Source: an uncultured beta proteobacterium (GTDB taxonomy: Bacteria > Pseudomonadota > Gammaproteobacteria > Burkholderiales > Burkholderiaceae_B). Taken from it: DNA of 36,975 nucleotides. Positions 8,039-17,455 of this stretch are shown in pieces. Every line of letters begins with the position of its first letter. Position 1 is the stretch's first letter. The notes under the pieces were generated by a model. That model had not been told where the DNA came from, ran no database searches, and saw nothing but the letters and a program-made list of their open reading frames with translations. The translations under genes and the position numbers were made by a program. The stretch spans positions 1 through 36,975 of the forward strand of contig CAIJKV010000047.1 of assembly GCA_903821335.1 (NCBI GenBank), given 5' to 3'.

Positions 8039-8404
8039 GGCTTTTTCTTCCAGATCCAGCTCGGCCATTTCCGCTTGCGTAAACACCCGGGATCGGGTGT
8101 GAAAGGCCTTGCCTTCCGGGCCTTCAAGGGAAAATGTCCCGCCATGCCCGTCGATCACGTCGATGATCAGCTGGGTATGTTTCCAGTACGCGTACTGTGC
8201 GAGGCCAATATAGAACGGGCAGCCACCGATATCGCCCAGGTACACATCACCCGCACCCATGGTGATCTCACCGGGCAGGTAACAGTTTGCCGCGCTGTTG
8301 TCGCAGCACCCCCCGGACTGGTGGAACATCAGCGCGCCGTGCTTTTGCTTGAGAAACTCGACCAGTTCCACCGCCGCAGGCGTGGCGATCACTTTTTCAA
8401 CCAT
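8024..8404 (-). CDS. DUF779 domain protein, aldehyde dehydrogenase partner
   Basis: This 126-residue protein matches DUF779: FHQSGGCCDNSAANCYL, VYLGDIGGCPFYIG and YWKHTQLIIDV. Four clustered Cys residues suggest metal binding. Genes of this family sit next to acetaldehyde-type dehydrogenases in many proteobacteria, as here. The start is well supported by AGGAG before the ATG at 8404. A short inverted repeat TGGCG-CTAA-CGCCA (8415-8428) lies just upstream of the ribosome binding site. The function is not established; a role in maturing or assisting the dehydrogenase is inference from context. Confidence 0.85.
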   Translation of the reverse strand: MVEKVIATPAAVELVEFLKQKHGALMFHQSGGCCDNSAANCYLPGEITMGAGDVYLGDIGGCPFYIGLAQYAYWKHTQLIIDVIDGHGGTFSLEGPEGKAFHTRSRVFTQAEMAELDLEEKALLKD

Positions 8405-8437
8405 GTCACTCTCCTGGCGCTAACGCCACAGGTACGA

Positions 8438-8465
8438 AAGGGGGGGCAGTTGCCTGCCCCCCCTT
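8438..8465 (-). terminator. Strong GC hairpin between aldehyde dehydrogenase and DUF779
   Basis: A perfect 11-bp stem (AAGGGGGGGCA at 8438-8448 with TGCCCCCCCTT at 8455-8465) closes a 6-nt loop. On the minus strand it follows the dehydrogenase stop by 38 bp and precedes the DUF779 start by 33 bp; only TTT follows it. It may be a partial terminator or an mRNA-stabilising element that lowers DUF779 expression relative to the dehydrogenase. Confidence 0.6.
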
Positions 8466-8503
8466 GTTTAGCACTTCTTACTGGTGTCTGGCGAGCGCTC
8501 CGG

Positions 8504-10024
<1,521 letters not shown>

Positions 10025-10082
10025 GTTCTTGTCTCCTCGAAATGCAATATGGTTTGATTTTCCCTAGTGGGTATTTCTACAT

Positions 10083-10098
10083 ATCAATAATCGTGCCT
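10083..10098 (-). promoter_or_regulatory. Possible sigma-54 (-24/-12) promoter of the aldehyde dehydrogenase gene
   Basis: Read on the minus strand this is AGGCACG-ATTA-TTGAT, against the consensus TGGCACG-N4-TTGCA. The spacing is exact and the -24 GG is kept; the -12 GC is changed to GA, so the match is imperfect. A start about 12 bases downstream would give a leader of about 45-50 nt before the gene at 10024. The neighbouring gene encodes a sigma-54 activator with an intact GAFTGA loop, which supports the call. Confidence 0.5.
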
Positions 10099-10157
10099 GA
10101 TCCGTATAAAAATCATTGTTCATTGATTTGATTGGATTTTTTAAGCTTTACTCGCTA

Positions 10158-10239
10158 TTGTTCGGACAACAAGCCTGGCAAGCAGTTGTATCAGGTTTTG
10201 ACAGTTGTCCAAAAACGTTACAGTTGTGCGGACAGTTGG
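10158..10239. promoter_or_regulatory. Cluster of CAGTTGT repeats and a TTGTT/AACAA dyad: putative activator sites
   Basis: The intergenic region of 304 bp holds CAGTTGT at 10183-10189, 10202-10208 and 10221-10227 (exact 19-bp period) and CAGTTGG at 10233-10239. TTGTT-CGGAC-AACAA at 10158-10172 is a dyad using the inverse of the same GTTGT core, and GACA-GT-TGTC at 10200-10209 is a short palindrome. They lie 60-155 bp upstream of the possible -12 element, a normal distance for enhancer sites of a sigma-54 activator. A TATACT (10273-10278) may be the -10 box of the regulator gene. Confidence 0.5.
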
Positions 10240-10328
10240 TGCAGAGCATTGCACATCGGCTAGGTGTGTTTCTATACTGAAATCAGAAAAAAGCGGGAAA
10301 TTTTCCATTGATCCGCTGAGGAGACATC

Positions 10329-12248
10329 GTGCGAAATTCAACGCCGACACCGGCCTTGCGCCAGGCCAGGCAACACTTGGTCGAGCACGGAACCGCCCCG
10401 TCCGGTGCCATCAATGAGCGACTGGCTCGCTCGTGGCAACGCAGTCTGGCGGCGGGCTTGCTGCCGATGGGGCGGCTGGCCTCGGTTGAACATGCAAGCG
10501 GGACTGAATTACGCCATGCGCTCGCCCGCAACCATGCGTTACTGGCACACTCGCGCCCGGTGATGGAATATCTCTTCGAACAGGTGCGTCATGCCCAAAG
10601 TGTCGTGATCCTTGCCGACAGCCAGGGAACACTCATGCACACGCTGGGCGACGCATACTTCCTGAACAAGGCCGAGCGCGTGGCGCTGGCAACCGGCGCG
10701 TGCTGGCATGAGGACCACCGCGGCACGAATGCGATCGGCACCGCCATCGCAGAGCGCGGTGCAGTGCAAATCCATGGTGCCGAGCACTTTCTGGATCGTA
10801 ATGGTTTCCTGACGTGTGCCGCGGCGCCCATCATGTCTTCCTGTGGCGACTTGCTGGGCATTCTGGATATTTCCGGCGATCAGCACAACGGCCATCCGCA
10901 AACGCTCGGACTTGTCAGTACGGCTGCGCGCATGATTGAAAACAGGTTGATGGAGTCAACCTGCCGGCGCAACATTCGCTTGCATTTGCACGGCTATGCA
11001 GAAGGGCTGGGGACCGTCGCCGAGGGGATTGTCGCGGTCTCGGAGGATGGCTGGATTATTGGTGCCAATCGGGGCGCCCTCGCGTTGTTACAGATGACCG
11101 CACAAGGCATCGGCGGCACCCAGCTGGGTAGCGTTCTGGATGTGCGTCTCACGGATTTGCTGATGCGTCACAGGCGCCGTCCCGGTCAACCGGTGCAAGT
11201 CAGTCTGCTTGACGGCACGCCGGTGTTCCTGCAGGTGCACGCAGACCCTGCACTGTTGTCCACCCAAAGTGTCCGTTCACCGCACGAATCTGAGCAAGCG
11301 GTTAAGGACGCGCTCTCCAGTCTGGACACTGGGGACCTGAAATGGCGTAGTGCTGCCGACAAGGCGCGCCGGGTAATGGACAAGCCCATTCCTATCCTGA
11401 TCCAGGGTGAATCTGGCGTTGGCAAGGAGTTGTTTGCGCGCGCGATTCACGACAGCAGCAAACATCGAAGCGGTTCCCTGGTTGCCATCAATTGTGCCGC
11501 GATCCCTGAAACGCTGATCGAAGCCGAGCTGTTTGGGTATGTGTCGGGCGCCTTTACTGGTGCAAAAAAAGAAGGCAGCATCGGTCGGCTGCGTGAGGCC
11601 AACGGCGGGACACTCTTTCTGGATGAAATCGGAGACATGCCGCTGAGCATGCAGACACGCCTGCTGCGCGTGATGCAGGAACGCATGGTGACCCCGCTTG
11701 GCGGAGGGCGGCCCGTGGAGGTCGACTTCGCCCTGATATGCGCCACCCATTGCAATCTTCGCGACGAGGCGGAAAAGGGGCGCTTTCGAAGCGATCTTTT
11801 TTACCGTATCAACGGCCTGACGGTCCACCTGCCCGCGCTTCGGGAACGAACAGACTTCCAGGCGCTGACGGAAAGACTGCTCAGCGACCTGAACCCAGAT
11901 TGCGAGGTGCACCTGGCCCCGGAATTGCTTGGAAAAATGAGCAAGTATTGCTGGCCGGGAAATCTTCGTCAGCTGGCAAGTGTGTTGCGCACCGCCAGTG
12001 CGATGCTCAATGACGAGGAGAACTGCATTGACTTGCCACACCTGCCCGATGACATCGCCGAGGATTTACTGCTGACGCCAAGCGCGCAATCAACACTACG
12101 TGAAAAGCAGGGTCCGCAGAATCTTGAAGAGTTGTCGCGCTACGCAGTGCGGCAAGCGCTGCAAAGCAGTCGCGGGAACATCTCGCTGGCGGCCAGGACA
12201 CTTGGTATTAGCCGCCAGACCCTTTACAGGAAAATGGGCGACCAGTAA
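10329..12248 (+). CDS. acoR: Sigma-54-dependent transcriptional activator, AcoR type
   Basis: This 639-residue protein begins with GTG at 10329, with GAGGAG six bases upstream. Domains in order: GAF sensor (about 75-210), a PAS-like segment (about 220-300), AAA+ sigma-54 interaction domain (about 330-560) with Walker A GESGVGKE (360-367), GAFTGA loop (407-412), Walker B GTLFLDEIGD (427-436), arginine-finger region and GNLRQL sensor II, then a Fis-type helix-turn-helix (RGNISLAARTLGISRQTLYRKM, residues 613-634 approx.). The GAF/AAA/Fis layout is that of AcoR, which answers to acetoin or related small metabolites. It is divergent from the aldehyde dehydrogenase gene, its likely target. The symbol is by family; the effector is unknown. 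Confidence 0.85.
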   Translation: MRNSTPTPALRQARQHLVEHGTAPSGAINERLARSWQRSLAAGLLPMGRLASVEHASGTELRHALARNHALLAHSRPVMEYLFEQVRHAQSVVILADSQGTLMHTLGDAYFLNKAERVALATGACWHEDHRGTNAIGTAIAERGAVQIHGAEHFLDRNGFLTCAAAPIMSSCGDLLGILDISGDQHNGHPQTLGLVSTAARMIENRLMESTCRRNIRLHLHGYAEGLGTVAEGIVAVSEDGWIIGANRGALALLQMTAQGIGGTQLGSVLDVRLTDLLMRHRRRPGQPVQVSLLDGTPVFLQVHADPALLSTQSVRSPHESEQAVKDALSSLDTGDLKWRSAADKARRVMDKPIPILIQGESGVGKELFARAIHDSSKHRSGSLVAINCAAIPETLIEAELFGYVSGAFTGAKKEGSIGRLREANGGTLFLDEIGDMPLSMQTRLLRVMQERMVTPLGGGRPVEVDFALICATHCNLRDEAEKGRFRSDLFYRINGLTVHLPALRERTDFQALTERLLSDLNPDCEVHLAPELLGKMSKYCWPGNLRQLASVLRTASAMLNDEENCIDLPHLPDDIAEDLLLTPSAQSTLREKQGPQNLEELSRYAVRQALQSSRGNISLAARTLGISRQTLYRKMGDQ

Positions 12249-12251
12249 GGC

Positions 12252-12372
12252 GGCGCAACGGCACCTTAACGGGAACCGCCACGGTACGGCAACGGCACAG
12301 TAACTGCACAGTAACGGGGCACCGCACCGCAACCGCACCGGAACCGCACCGCACCGGCACCGTAACCTGTCA
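12252..12372 (+). repeat. Degenerate 11-bp tandem repeats after the activator gene
   Basis: About ten imperfect units of 10-13 bp, most ending in AC, follow one another: for example GGCAACGGCAC, AGTAACTGCAC, CGCACCGCAAC, CGCACCGGAAC. They begin four bases after the activator stop and fill most of the gap to the convergent OB-fold gene. The stretch has little secondary structure of a classical terminator. It looks like a slippage-derived or decayed minisatellite. Confidence 0.6.
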
Positions 12373-12405
12373 GTGGTCATGCTGACTGGTGCGTGTCAGG
12401 GTTGG

Positions 12406-13122
12406 CTACTTCTCGATCGTTCCGTCTTCGATCATGACCTTGTAGGCATAACCCGAGCCAAAATTCTTGTCTATGCGCACGGTTCCTTTCACGGTCACGG
12501 TATCACCGATTTGCGCGGCATTCTTGGTGGTAACTAAAATATCATTAGTGTTGTCGGTCGCAGAACCTGAACCGTCGCGCAGGTGAATCCAGTTCTTGTC
12601 CATGATTTCGGGGTTGTACTTCACAATCTTGCCACTGACCCGGACAGGCTTGTCTTTCAGTTCAGCGCTTTTTGTGACGATTTCGGCAACGGTGTATGCA
12701 TTGGCTCCGGTTGCCTTGGCGACCTTGATGTTTTCAACGTCCACGTTTGTCGTCAGGCCGGAATGCGGTGAGACGGGATCAGCGGGGGCGCCACCCAGTG
12801 AACCAAACAGGATGGTTGCAAAGGTGCGCTTGAGCGTCTTGCTCTCAAAATTATTCATCAGGCTGCCGTTTTCAACGGTCACGGTGTCGCCTTTCTTGAC
12901 CGCTGCGGTTGGCACGGCGGCCCAGGTCTCGCCATCTTTTGTTTTCAGCCGAAGGTAGGTGAAACCCGGGACATCCAGGCTCTCGAGCACTGCACCTGTG
13001 GTGGACGCGACAGTACCCGCCACGGGGACTGAGTCCGCCGCGGCAGCGACGGTCGGGGGCGCGTCGGCCGCCCAACTCAGGCCAGCGGTGATGACCAGGC
13101 AGACTGCCAGTAATGTTTTCAT
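12406..13122 (-). CDS. Exported NrfJ-like OB-fold protein
   Basis: I start at the ATG at 13122 (AAGGAAT upstream), which begins a clear signal peptide (KTLLAVCLVITAGLSWA); the longer frame to 13191 lacks support. The 238-residue product has two similar beta-barrel halves. The first holds YLRLKTKDGETWAAVP and KKGDTVTVENGSLMNNFESKTLKRTF. The second, an OB-fold (about 155-238), holds KPVRVSGKIVKYN, DKNWIHLRDGSG and GDTVTVKGTVRI. This layout is that of NrfJ-related periplasmic proteins; their function is not well defined. It is convergent with the activator gene, separated by the 11-bp repeats. Confidence 0.75.
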   Translation of the reverse strand: MKTLLAVCLVITAGLSWAADAPPTVAAAADSVPVAGTVASTTGAVLESLDVPGFTYLRLKTKDGETWAAVPTAAVKKGDTVTVENGSLMNNFESKTLKRTFATILFGSLGGAPADPVSPHSGLTTNVDVENIKVAKATGANAYTVAEIVTKSAELKDKPVRVSGKIVKYNPEIMDKNWIHLRDGSGSATDNTNDILVTTKNAAQIGDTVTVKGTVRIDKNFGSGYAYKVMIEDGTIEK

Positions 13123-13193
13123 GGCTCGGTATTCCTTAAGGGCGGGGCATTCGTTAACGGCGATTGATGATATTGAAACCAATGTCCTCAATT

Positions 13194-13248
13194 AGACCAC
13201 TTACTGAAACCACTTGCCTTAAACCACTTGCCTTAAACCACTCGCCAC
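13194..13248 (+). repeat. 14-bp tandem repeat upstream of the OB-fold gene
   Basis: AAACCACTTGCCTT occurs twice without change at 13207-13220 and 13221-13234, followed by a diverged copy (AAACCACTCGCC, from 13235) and preceded by a weaker one (AGACCACTTACTG, from 13194). It sits between the divergent OB-fold and uppP genes and may overlap regulatory DNA of the former. Confidence 0.75.
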
Positions 13249-13313
13249 GGACGCAGTCTTCAGGGCGAGTTTGGCTTCACTGATATCCGTTCAGCATGGC
13301 AATTCGGTTTTCA

Positions 13314-13349
13314 TGTCAAAATTGACACGATATGGTTTGATCCTTTAAT
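13314..13349 (+). promoter_or_regulatory. Putative uppP promoter overlapping a TGTCAA/TTGACA dyad
   Basis: TGTCAA-AA-TTGACA (13314-13327) is a perfect dyad whose right arm is a consensus -35 hexamer. TTTAAT at 13344-13349 follows after 16 bp as a -10 box. The implied start is only about 5 nt before the uppP ATG at 13361, so transcripts would be nearly leaderless, or this is not the main promoter. A repressor bound to the dyad would cover the -35. Confidence 0.4.
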
Positions 13350-13360
13350 CGAGATTGCGC

Positions 13361-14197
13361 ATGTCAGAATCAACACTGCAATTAATCAAGGCCTTTTTTC
13401 TTGGAATTGTCGAGGGAATTACTGAATTTCTGCCAATTTCAAGTACTGGGCACCTGATTCTTGTAGGTAAGTGGATTGATTTCGCGTCGACCGACAGCAA
13501 AGTGTTTGAGGTCGTCATCCAGTTGGGCTCTATTCTGGCCGTGATGTGGATTTTCCGCGAACGGTTGATTAAATTGTGCGTAGGCACCTTGCAGCGCGAT
13601 CCGGTCGAAATGGGGTTCATGCGCAACCTGATTATCGCGTTCCTGCCGTCGGCGATTATTGGTTTTATCTTTATCAAGGCCATCAAGGCACTGTTCTTTC
13701 AACCTGCAGTCGTGGCTGTCACGCTCATACTGGGTGGTTTCATCATGTTGTGGGTTGAGCGCACGCGTCCTGGGGGTCAGTCGGCCGGTTCGTCGGTGAC
13801 CGCCACGACGCTTGAGTCCATTAGCTGGAAACAGGCGCTGGTTGTGGGCTGCGCGCAGTGCCTGGCGATGATTCCCGGTACGTCTCGTTCAGGCGCGACG
13901 ATTATTGGTGGAATGCTGGCCGGAATCAACCGCAAGACGGCCACCGAATTTTCGTTTTTCCTTGCCATGCCAACGATGATGGCTGCGGCGGGTTACGACA
14001 TGTTCAAGAATGCGAGTTTGATCTCGCAGGCCGACATGCTCGCGATCGCGGTGGGTTTCGCCAGCGCGTTCTTCAGTGCCCTGGTTGTGGTGCGCGCGAT
14101 CCTCGCCTTTATTTCCAAGCACACCTACCGGGCGTTCGGCTGGTACCGGATCCTGCTGGGCGTGGTGGTCGCCGTTTGGCTCTACCGACTCGGCTAG
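13361..14197 (+). CDS. uppP: Undecaprenyl-diphosphatase UppP (BacA)
   Basis: This integral membrane enzyme dephosphorylates undecaprenyl diphosphate to recycle the lipid carrier of peptidoglycan and other envelope polymers, and gives bacitracin tolerance. The two family signatures are present: GIVEGITEFLPISSTGHLIL near the N-terminus (Glu, Ser and His of the active site) and CLAMIPGTSRSGATI in the second half. Several hydrophobic helices and the 278-residue length are typical. A TTG in frame at 13355 is possible, but the ATG at 13361 with GAG seven bases before it fits better. trhO follows 28 bp downstream. Confidence 0.95.
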   Translation: MSESTLQLIKAFFLGIVEGITEFLPISSTGHLILVGKWIDFASTDSKVFEVVIQLGSILAVMWIFRERLIKLCVGTLQRDPVEMGFMRNLIIAFLPSAIIGFIFIKAIKALFFQPAVVAVTLILGGFIMLWVERTRPGGQSAGSSVTATTLESISWKQALVVGCAQCLAMIPGTSRSGATIIGGMLAGINRKTATEFSFFLAMPTMMAAAGYDMFKNASLISQADMLAIAVGFASAFFSALVVVRAILAFISKHTYRAFGWYRILLGVVVAVWLYRLG

Positions 14198-14225
14198 GCC
14201 ACCTTCACATTGGTAATCCTTCCTT

Positions 14226-15245
14226 ATGCAATCAGCTTCTACGCCCTCCGCTCCACAAGTCGCCGCAGCGACGCACGCCGTCGCGCCACCAGCCGGCCGT
14301 TTCCTGACAGCCGCTTTTTACAAATTTGTCGAGTTGGCAGATTTTGAGCAGCGCAAACCGCCGCTTCTGGCGTTTTGCGAAGCGCACAATGTCAAAGGCA
14401 TCATTTTGCTGGCCCGCGAGGGCATCAACAGCACCATTGCCGGGGCCGACGACGACGTGCGTGCGGTCTTGGCGTATTTGCGTGCCGACCCCTTGCTTGC
14501 CGACCTTCAGCACAAAGAGGCCTGGGCCGACCAGCCTCCGTTCAGGCGGATGAAGGTCCGGCTGAAAAAGGAAATCGTGAAGATGGGTGTGCCTGGCATC
14601 AGCCCGACCACGATGGCTGGCATCTACGTCAAGCCCGAAGACTGGAACGCGCTCATTAGCGATCCGGACGTCGTACTGGTGGACACTCGCAATGACTATG
14701 AGGTGGACCTTGGCACCTTTGCCGGGGCGATTGACCCGCGTATCAAGTACTTCACAGAGTTGCCAGCTTGGGTGGACCAGTCTGCCGCCCTGGGGGCCAG
14801 CACAGGCAAGAAACCAAAGGTGGCAATGTTTTGCACCGGTGGAATCCGTTGCGAAAAATCGACCGCACTGATGCGCGCCAAGGGGTTCGACGAGGTCTAC
14901 CACCTCGAGGGTGGCATTCTGAAGTACCTGGAAACCGTGCCCAAGGCCGACAGCCTCTGGAACGGCGAGTGTTTTGTGTTTGATGAACGCGTTTCGGTCG
15001 GACATGGCCTGATTCCAGGCAATCATCTGTTATGCCGGGCGTGCCGCCAACCGATGCTGGACGGGTGGTTAGAATCGGAAAAATTTGAGCTGGGGGTCAG
15101 TTGCCCGCGCTGTATTGACAAACGCAATGCCCAGCAAAAACTTGGCGCGCGCGAACGCCAGCGACAGTGCGAACTTGCCGATGCGCGCCAGCAGGCGCAT
15201 GTCGGTGCCCGGATGCCAGCGCTTGCCCGGCCGCCCGGGCCCTGA
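14226..15245 (+). CDS. trhO: tRNA uridine(34) hydroxylase TrhO (rhodanese-like, YceA family)
   Basis: TrhO makes 5-hydroxyuridine at wobble position 34 of certain tRNAs using oxygen. The protein (339 aa) has an N-terminal acylphosphatase-like domain (LAREGINSTIAG), the conserved KEIVKMG segment, a rhodanese domain with VLVDTRNDYEV and the essential Cys203 in MFCTGGIRCEKS, and a C-terminal zinc-type pair (CRACRQPM and CPRC). The N-terminal 22 residues (Ala/Pro rich) and the C-terminal tail after ARERQRQ are loose extensions. It follows uppP at 28 bp and may share its transcript. Confidence 0.9.
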   Translation: MQSASTPSAPQVAAATHAVAPPAGRFLTAAFYKFVELADFEQRKPPLLAFCEAHNVKGIILLAREGINSTIAGADDDVRAVLAYLRADPLLADLQHKEAWADQPPFRRMKVRLKKEIVKMGVPGISPTTMAGIYVKPEDWNALISDPDVVLVDTRNDYEVDLGTFAGAIDPRIKYFTELPAWVDQSAALGASTGKKPKVAMFCTGGIRCEKSTALMRAKGFDEVYHLEGGILKYLETVPKADSLWNGECFVFDERVSVGHGLIPGNHLLCRACRQPMLDGWLESEKFELGVSCPRCIDKRNAQQKLGARERQRQCELADARQQAHVGARMPALARPPGP

Positions 15246-15301
15246 CTCGTCGGGAAGTCCTGCCATCGACCTCGGGATCTAGAGCTGACAAAGGAATAAA
15301 C

Positions 15302-16435
15302 GTGGGTCAATCAACGCGGCGCCAATTTATAAAGAGTAGTGTCACCGGGGCCGGCGTACTCGTGACGGGTGCTGGACTCGGGCAGGCAACCCCCACTGTC
15401 AACGCTCAGGTAAATTCCCAGGCAACCTCCCAGACAACCTCTGCCCAAGGCCCGCAGGCGATGGCACAAGAGGTTTCCGACAAACTGTTCGCAAACGATG
15501 GCCTGGCGCGACCCGTGCCCGCCACGCCGGTCGCGTCTGACTTGGCCAAAGGGCTGGATCGCACCTTGGTACTGGGCGGCGGCGGCGAATATTATGTCGC
15601 ATGGTATTGCGGTTTTTTTCATGGCCTGGCCGAGCAAGGCCTGGACCTGCGCGCGCTTGCTGAACTGGTGGTCGGGACGTCGGCTGGGTCCTATATGGGC
15701 AGCGCACTGACGTCCGGGCATTTCGAGCGCTTACGCACCGAGTTCGAATTCTTTGGACGTTTCCCGGCGCTGTTCGCCAAATTGGCGCCGGTTGCCAACC
15801 CGAATATCAGTCAGCAGCGCGCGCTTGAGGTGAACCTCAGGGTGACGGACGGTAGCAACGCATCGATTCGCACGATCGGGCATGCTGCGCTTGCTGCGGA
15901 TAACAAGGTGAATGGTCCTGCCGTGGAACGGCTGGCCTGGCTACTGACGGGTGACAGCAAGACCGGTTGGCCGCCGTCAAACATGGTCACCACGGCTAAC
16001 GACTGTTATACCGGCGAGCGGCTGATCGTCACACAGTCGATTGCCAGGAAAAATAATATCGCGCTCGCCCATGCTGCGGCTGCCAGTTCTTCGCTGCCCG
16101 GCATGATTGGGCCGACGCTGTTGGGTCAGCGCTATGGTATGGATGGTGGTATCGCGATTTCGACCTCGCATGTGGATGTGGTGGCGGGCTCAAAGCGGGC
16201 CTTGGTCATCACCCTGACCGACGGGCTGACGGGTGCCAAGCTGACTGGCATTCCACACAATGTGCATGACGAAATCAAGAGTCTTGAGGCCACGGGCACC
16301 CTGACCATGCTGATTGTGGCGGGCACGCCACCAGGCGTGAATCTGCTGGACCCGACGCAAATTGAACCGGCTTTGCGTACAGGCTACGCACGGGCTAAGA
16401 CCGAGGGACCGAAGATCAGGGAATTCTGGGCCTGA
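15302..16435 (+). CDS. Tat-exported patatin-like phospholipase
   Basis: I start at GTG 15302, preceded by AAAGGAA; the frame is open upstream only as overlap with trhO. This exposes a twin-arginine signal, STRRQFIK at residues 4-11, followed by a Gly/Val-rich hydrophobic stretch, so the 377-residue protein is probably exported folded. The patatin dyad is visible: glycine-rich oxyanion loop LGGGGEYYV (91-99), nucleophile elbow GTSAG with Ser127, and Asp281 in DGG. The region between 30 and 60 is low-complexity Gln/Thr/Ala. The substrate (phospholipid or other acyl ester) is unknown. Confidence 0.8.
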   Translation: MGQSTRRQFIKSSVTGAGVLVTGAGLGQATPTVNAQVNSQATSQTTSAQGPQAMAQEVSDKLFANDGLARPVPATPVASDLAKGLDRTLVLGGGGEYYVAWYCGFFHGLAEQGLDLRALAELVVGTSAGSYMGSALTSGHFERLRTEFEFFGRFPALFAKLAPVANPNISQQRALEVNLRVTDGSNASIRTIGHAALAADNKVNGPAVERLAWLLTGDSKTGWPPSNMVTTANDCYTGERLIVTQSIARKNNIALAHAAAASSSLPGMIGPTLLGQRYGMDGGIAISTSHVDVVAGSKRALVITLTDGLTGAKLTGIPHNVHDEIKSLEATGTLTMLIVAGTPPGVNLLDPTQIEPALRTGYARAKTEGPKIREFWA

Positions 16436-16510
16436 CCTGCGCTGAGCGGTCGTTCTAAAAACCGAAATTCAAATAAGAGCCGTTATTCAACAATCATTGG
16501 GGGCAGTGTC

Positions 16511-17383
16511 ATGCGTTTATTCAGTTATCTAGACCAGAACAAACAGAAGCGAGTCGGATTGCTACGTGCAACGGATAGCAAGGAATTTATTGATGTCGCG
16601 GCGACGGACCCCAGTCTGCCAGCCAGTTTGTGCGATATTATCGCCACTGAAGGTGCGATGGCACGTGTCGGGCAGCTCCTGACACAACCGTCCGCAGTGA
16701 TCAGGGACTTGGCCGGCGTGACGTACATTCCGCTGGTGGACAATCCCGGAAAAATTATCTGCCTGGGTTTGAATTATGCCGATCACGCGGCCGAGGGCGG
16801 TCATTCACGGCCGGACTACCCAGCCTTCTTTATGCGCGGACCCAGCTCCCTGGTCGGCCACCTGGCCCCGATGATCCGGCCCAGGGTGTCGGACAAATTT
16901 GATTATGAGGCCGAGCTTGCCTTTGTGGTCGGGAAAAAAGCACGTCACCTGACGACGCAAAACGCGCTTGATTATGTCGCGGGCTATAGCGCCTTCAACG
17001 ATGGCAGTCTGCGCGACTACCAGCGTAAATCGACGCAATGGACAATCGGCAAGAATTTCGATGCCACGGGTGGCTTTGGCCCATGGCTGGTGACCCCGGA
17101 CGAACTGCCCCCGGCGGCCGATGGCCTGCGGATCCAGTCGCGCCTGAATGGTCAGATCATGCAGGACGCCAACACCAAAAATTTCCTGTGGGGCATTGTC
17201 GAGACGCTGGTGCTGATTACCGAATGCATGACGCTCGAACCCGGTGACGTCGTGATTACCGGCACACCCGCTGGCGTGGGTTATGCAAGGAAACCACCCG
17301 TGTTCATGAAAGCCGGCGACACCATCGAGATCGAGATTGAGGGCGTCGGACTGCTGAGCAATCCGATCATTGACGAGGCCTGA
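16511..17383 (+). CDS. Fumarylacetoacetate hydrolase (FAH) family protein
   Basis: This 290-residue protein has the FAH C-terminal domain: KIICLGLNYADHAAEGG, FMRGPSSLVG, FDYEAELAFVVGKKARH (metal ligand Glu residues), NDGSLRDYQ, TIGKNFDATGGFGPW and PGDVVITGTPAGVGYARKP. The N-terminal 75 residues form the small FAH_N-like cap. The family includes ring-cleavage product hydrolases and decarboxylases, acylpyruvases and diketo-sugar acid hydrolases. The true substrate is open. It is convergent with an HpaI-type aldolase, so both could act in one pathway. Confidence 0.9.
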   Translation: MRLFSYLDQNKQKRVGLLRATDSKEFIDVAATDPSLPASLCDIIATEGAMARVGQLLTQPSAVIRDLAGVTYIPLVDNPGKIICLGLNYADHAAEGGHSRPDYPAFFMRGPSSLVGHLAPMIRPRVSDKFDYEAELAFVVGKKARHLTTQNALDYVAGYSAFNDGSLRDYQRKSTQWTIGKNFDATGGFGPWLVTPDELPPAADGLRIQSRLNGQIMQDANTKNFLWGIVETLVLITECMTLEPGDVVITGTPAGVGYARKPPVFMKAGDTIEIEIEGVGLLSNPIIDEA

Positions 17384-17391
17384 CGGCCTTT
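17376..17391 (+). terminator. Short inverted repeat at the FAH gene stop
   Basis: AGGCC-TGAC-GGCCT places the stop codon TGA inside a 4-nt loop and is followed by TTC. The stem is only five base pairs, so termination would be weak. The remaining gap to the convergent aldolase shows no other clear structure. Confidence 0.3.
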
Positions 17392-17455
17392 CAATCCATC
17401 ACAATTTTGAATCCGGCAGTTCAAGACCTGATGGCTCGACCCTGTTGCCGGGTAT

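Noticed and set aside
10236-10253. Second sigma-54 promoter on the plus strand before the AcoR-type gene
   Set aside because: TTGGTGC and TTGCA are present but GG and GC are 11 instead of 10 bases apart, a spacing sigma-54 does not normally accept.
11277-12041. Long open frame antisense to the AAA+ domain of the activator
   Set aside because: Same reason: the sense strand carries Walker and GAFTGA motifs, and the antisense product is unlike any known protein.
14232-15026. Long open frame antisense to trhO
   Set aside because: Its product has no recognisable motif and the opposite strand encodes a well-conserved enzyme; codon bias of GC-rich DNA explains it.
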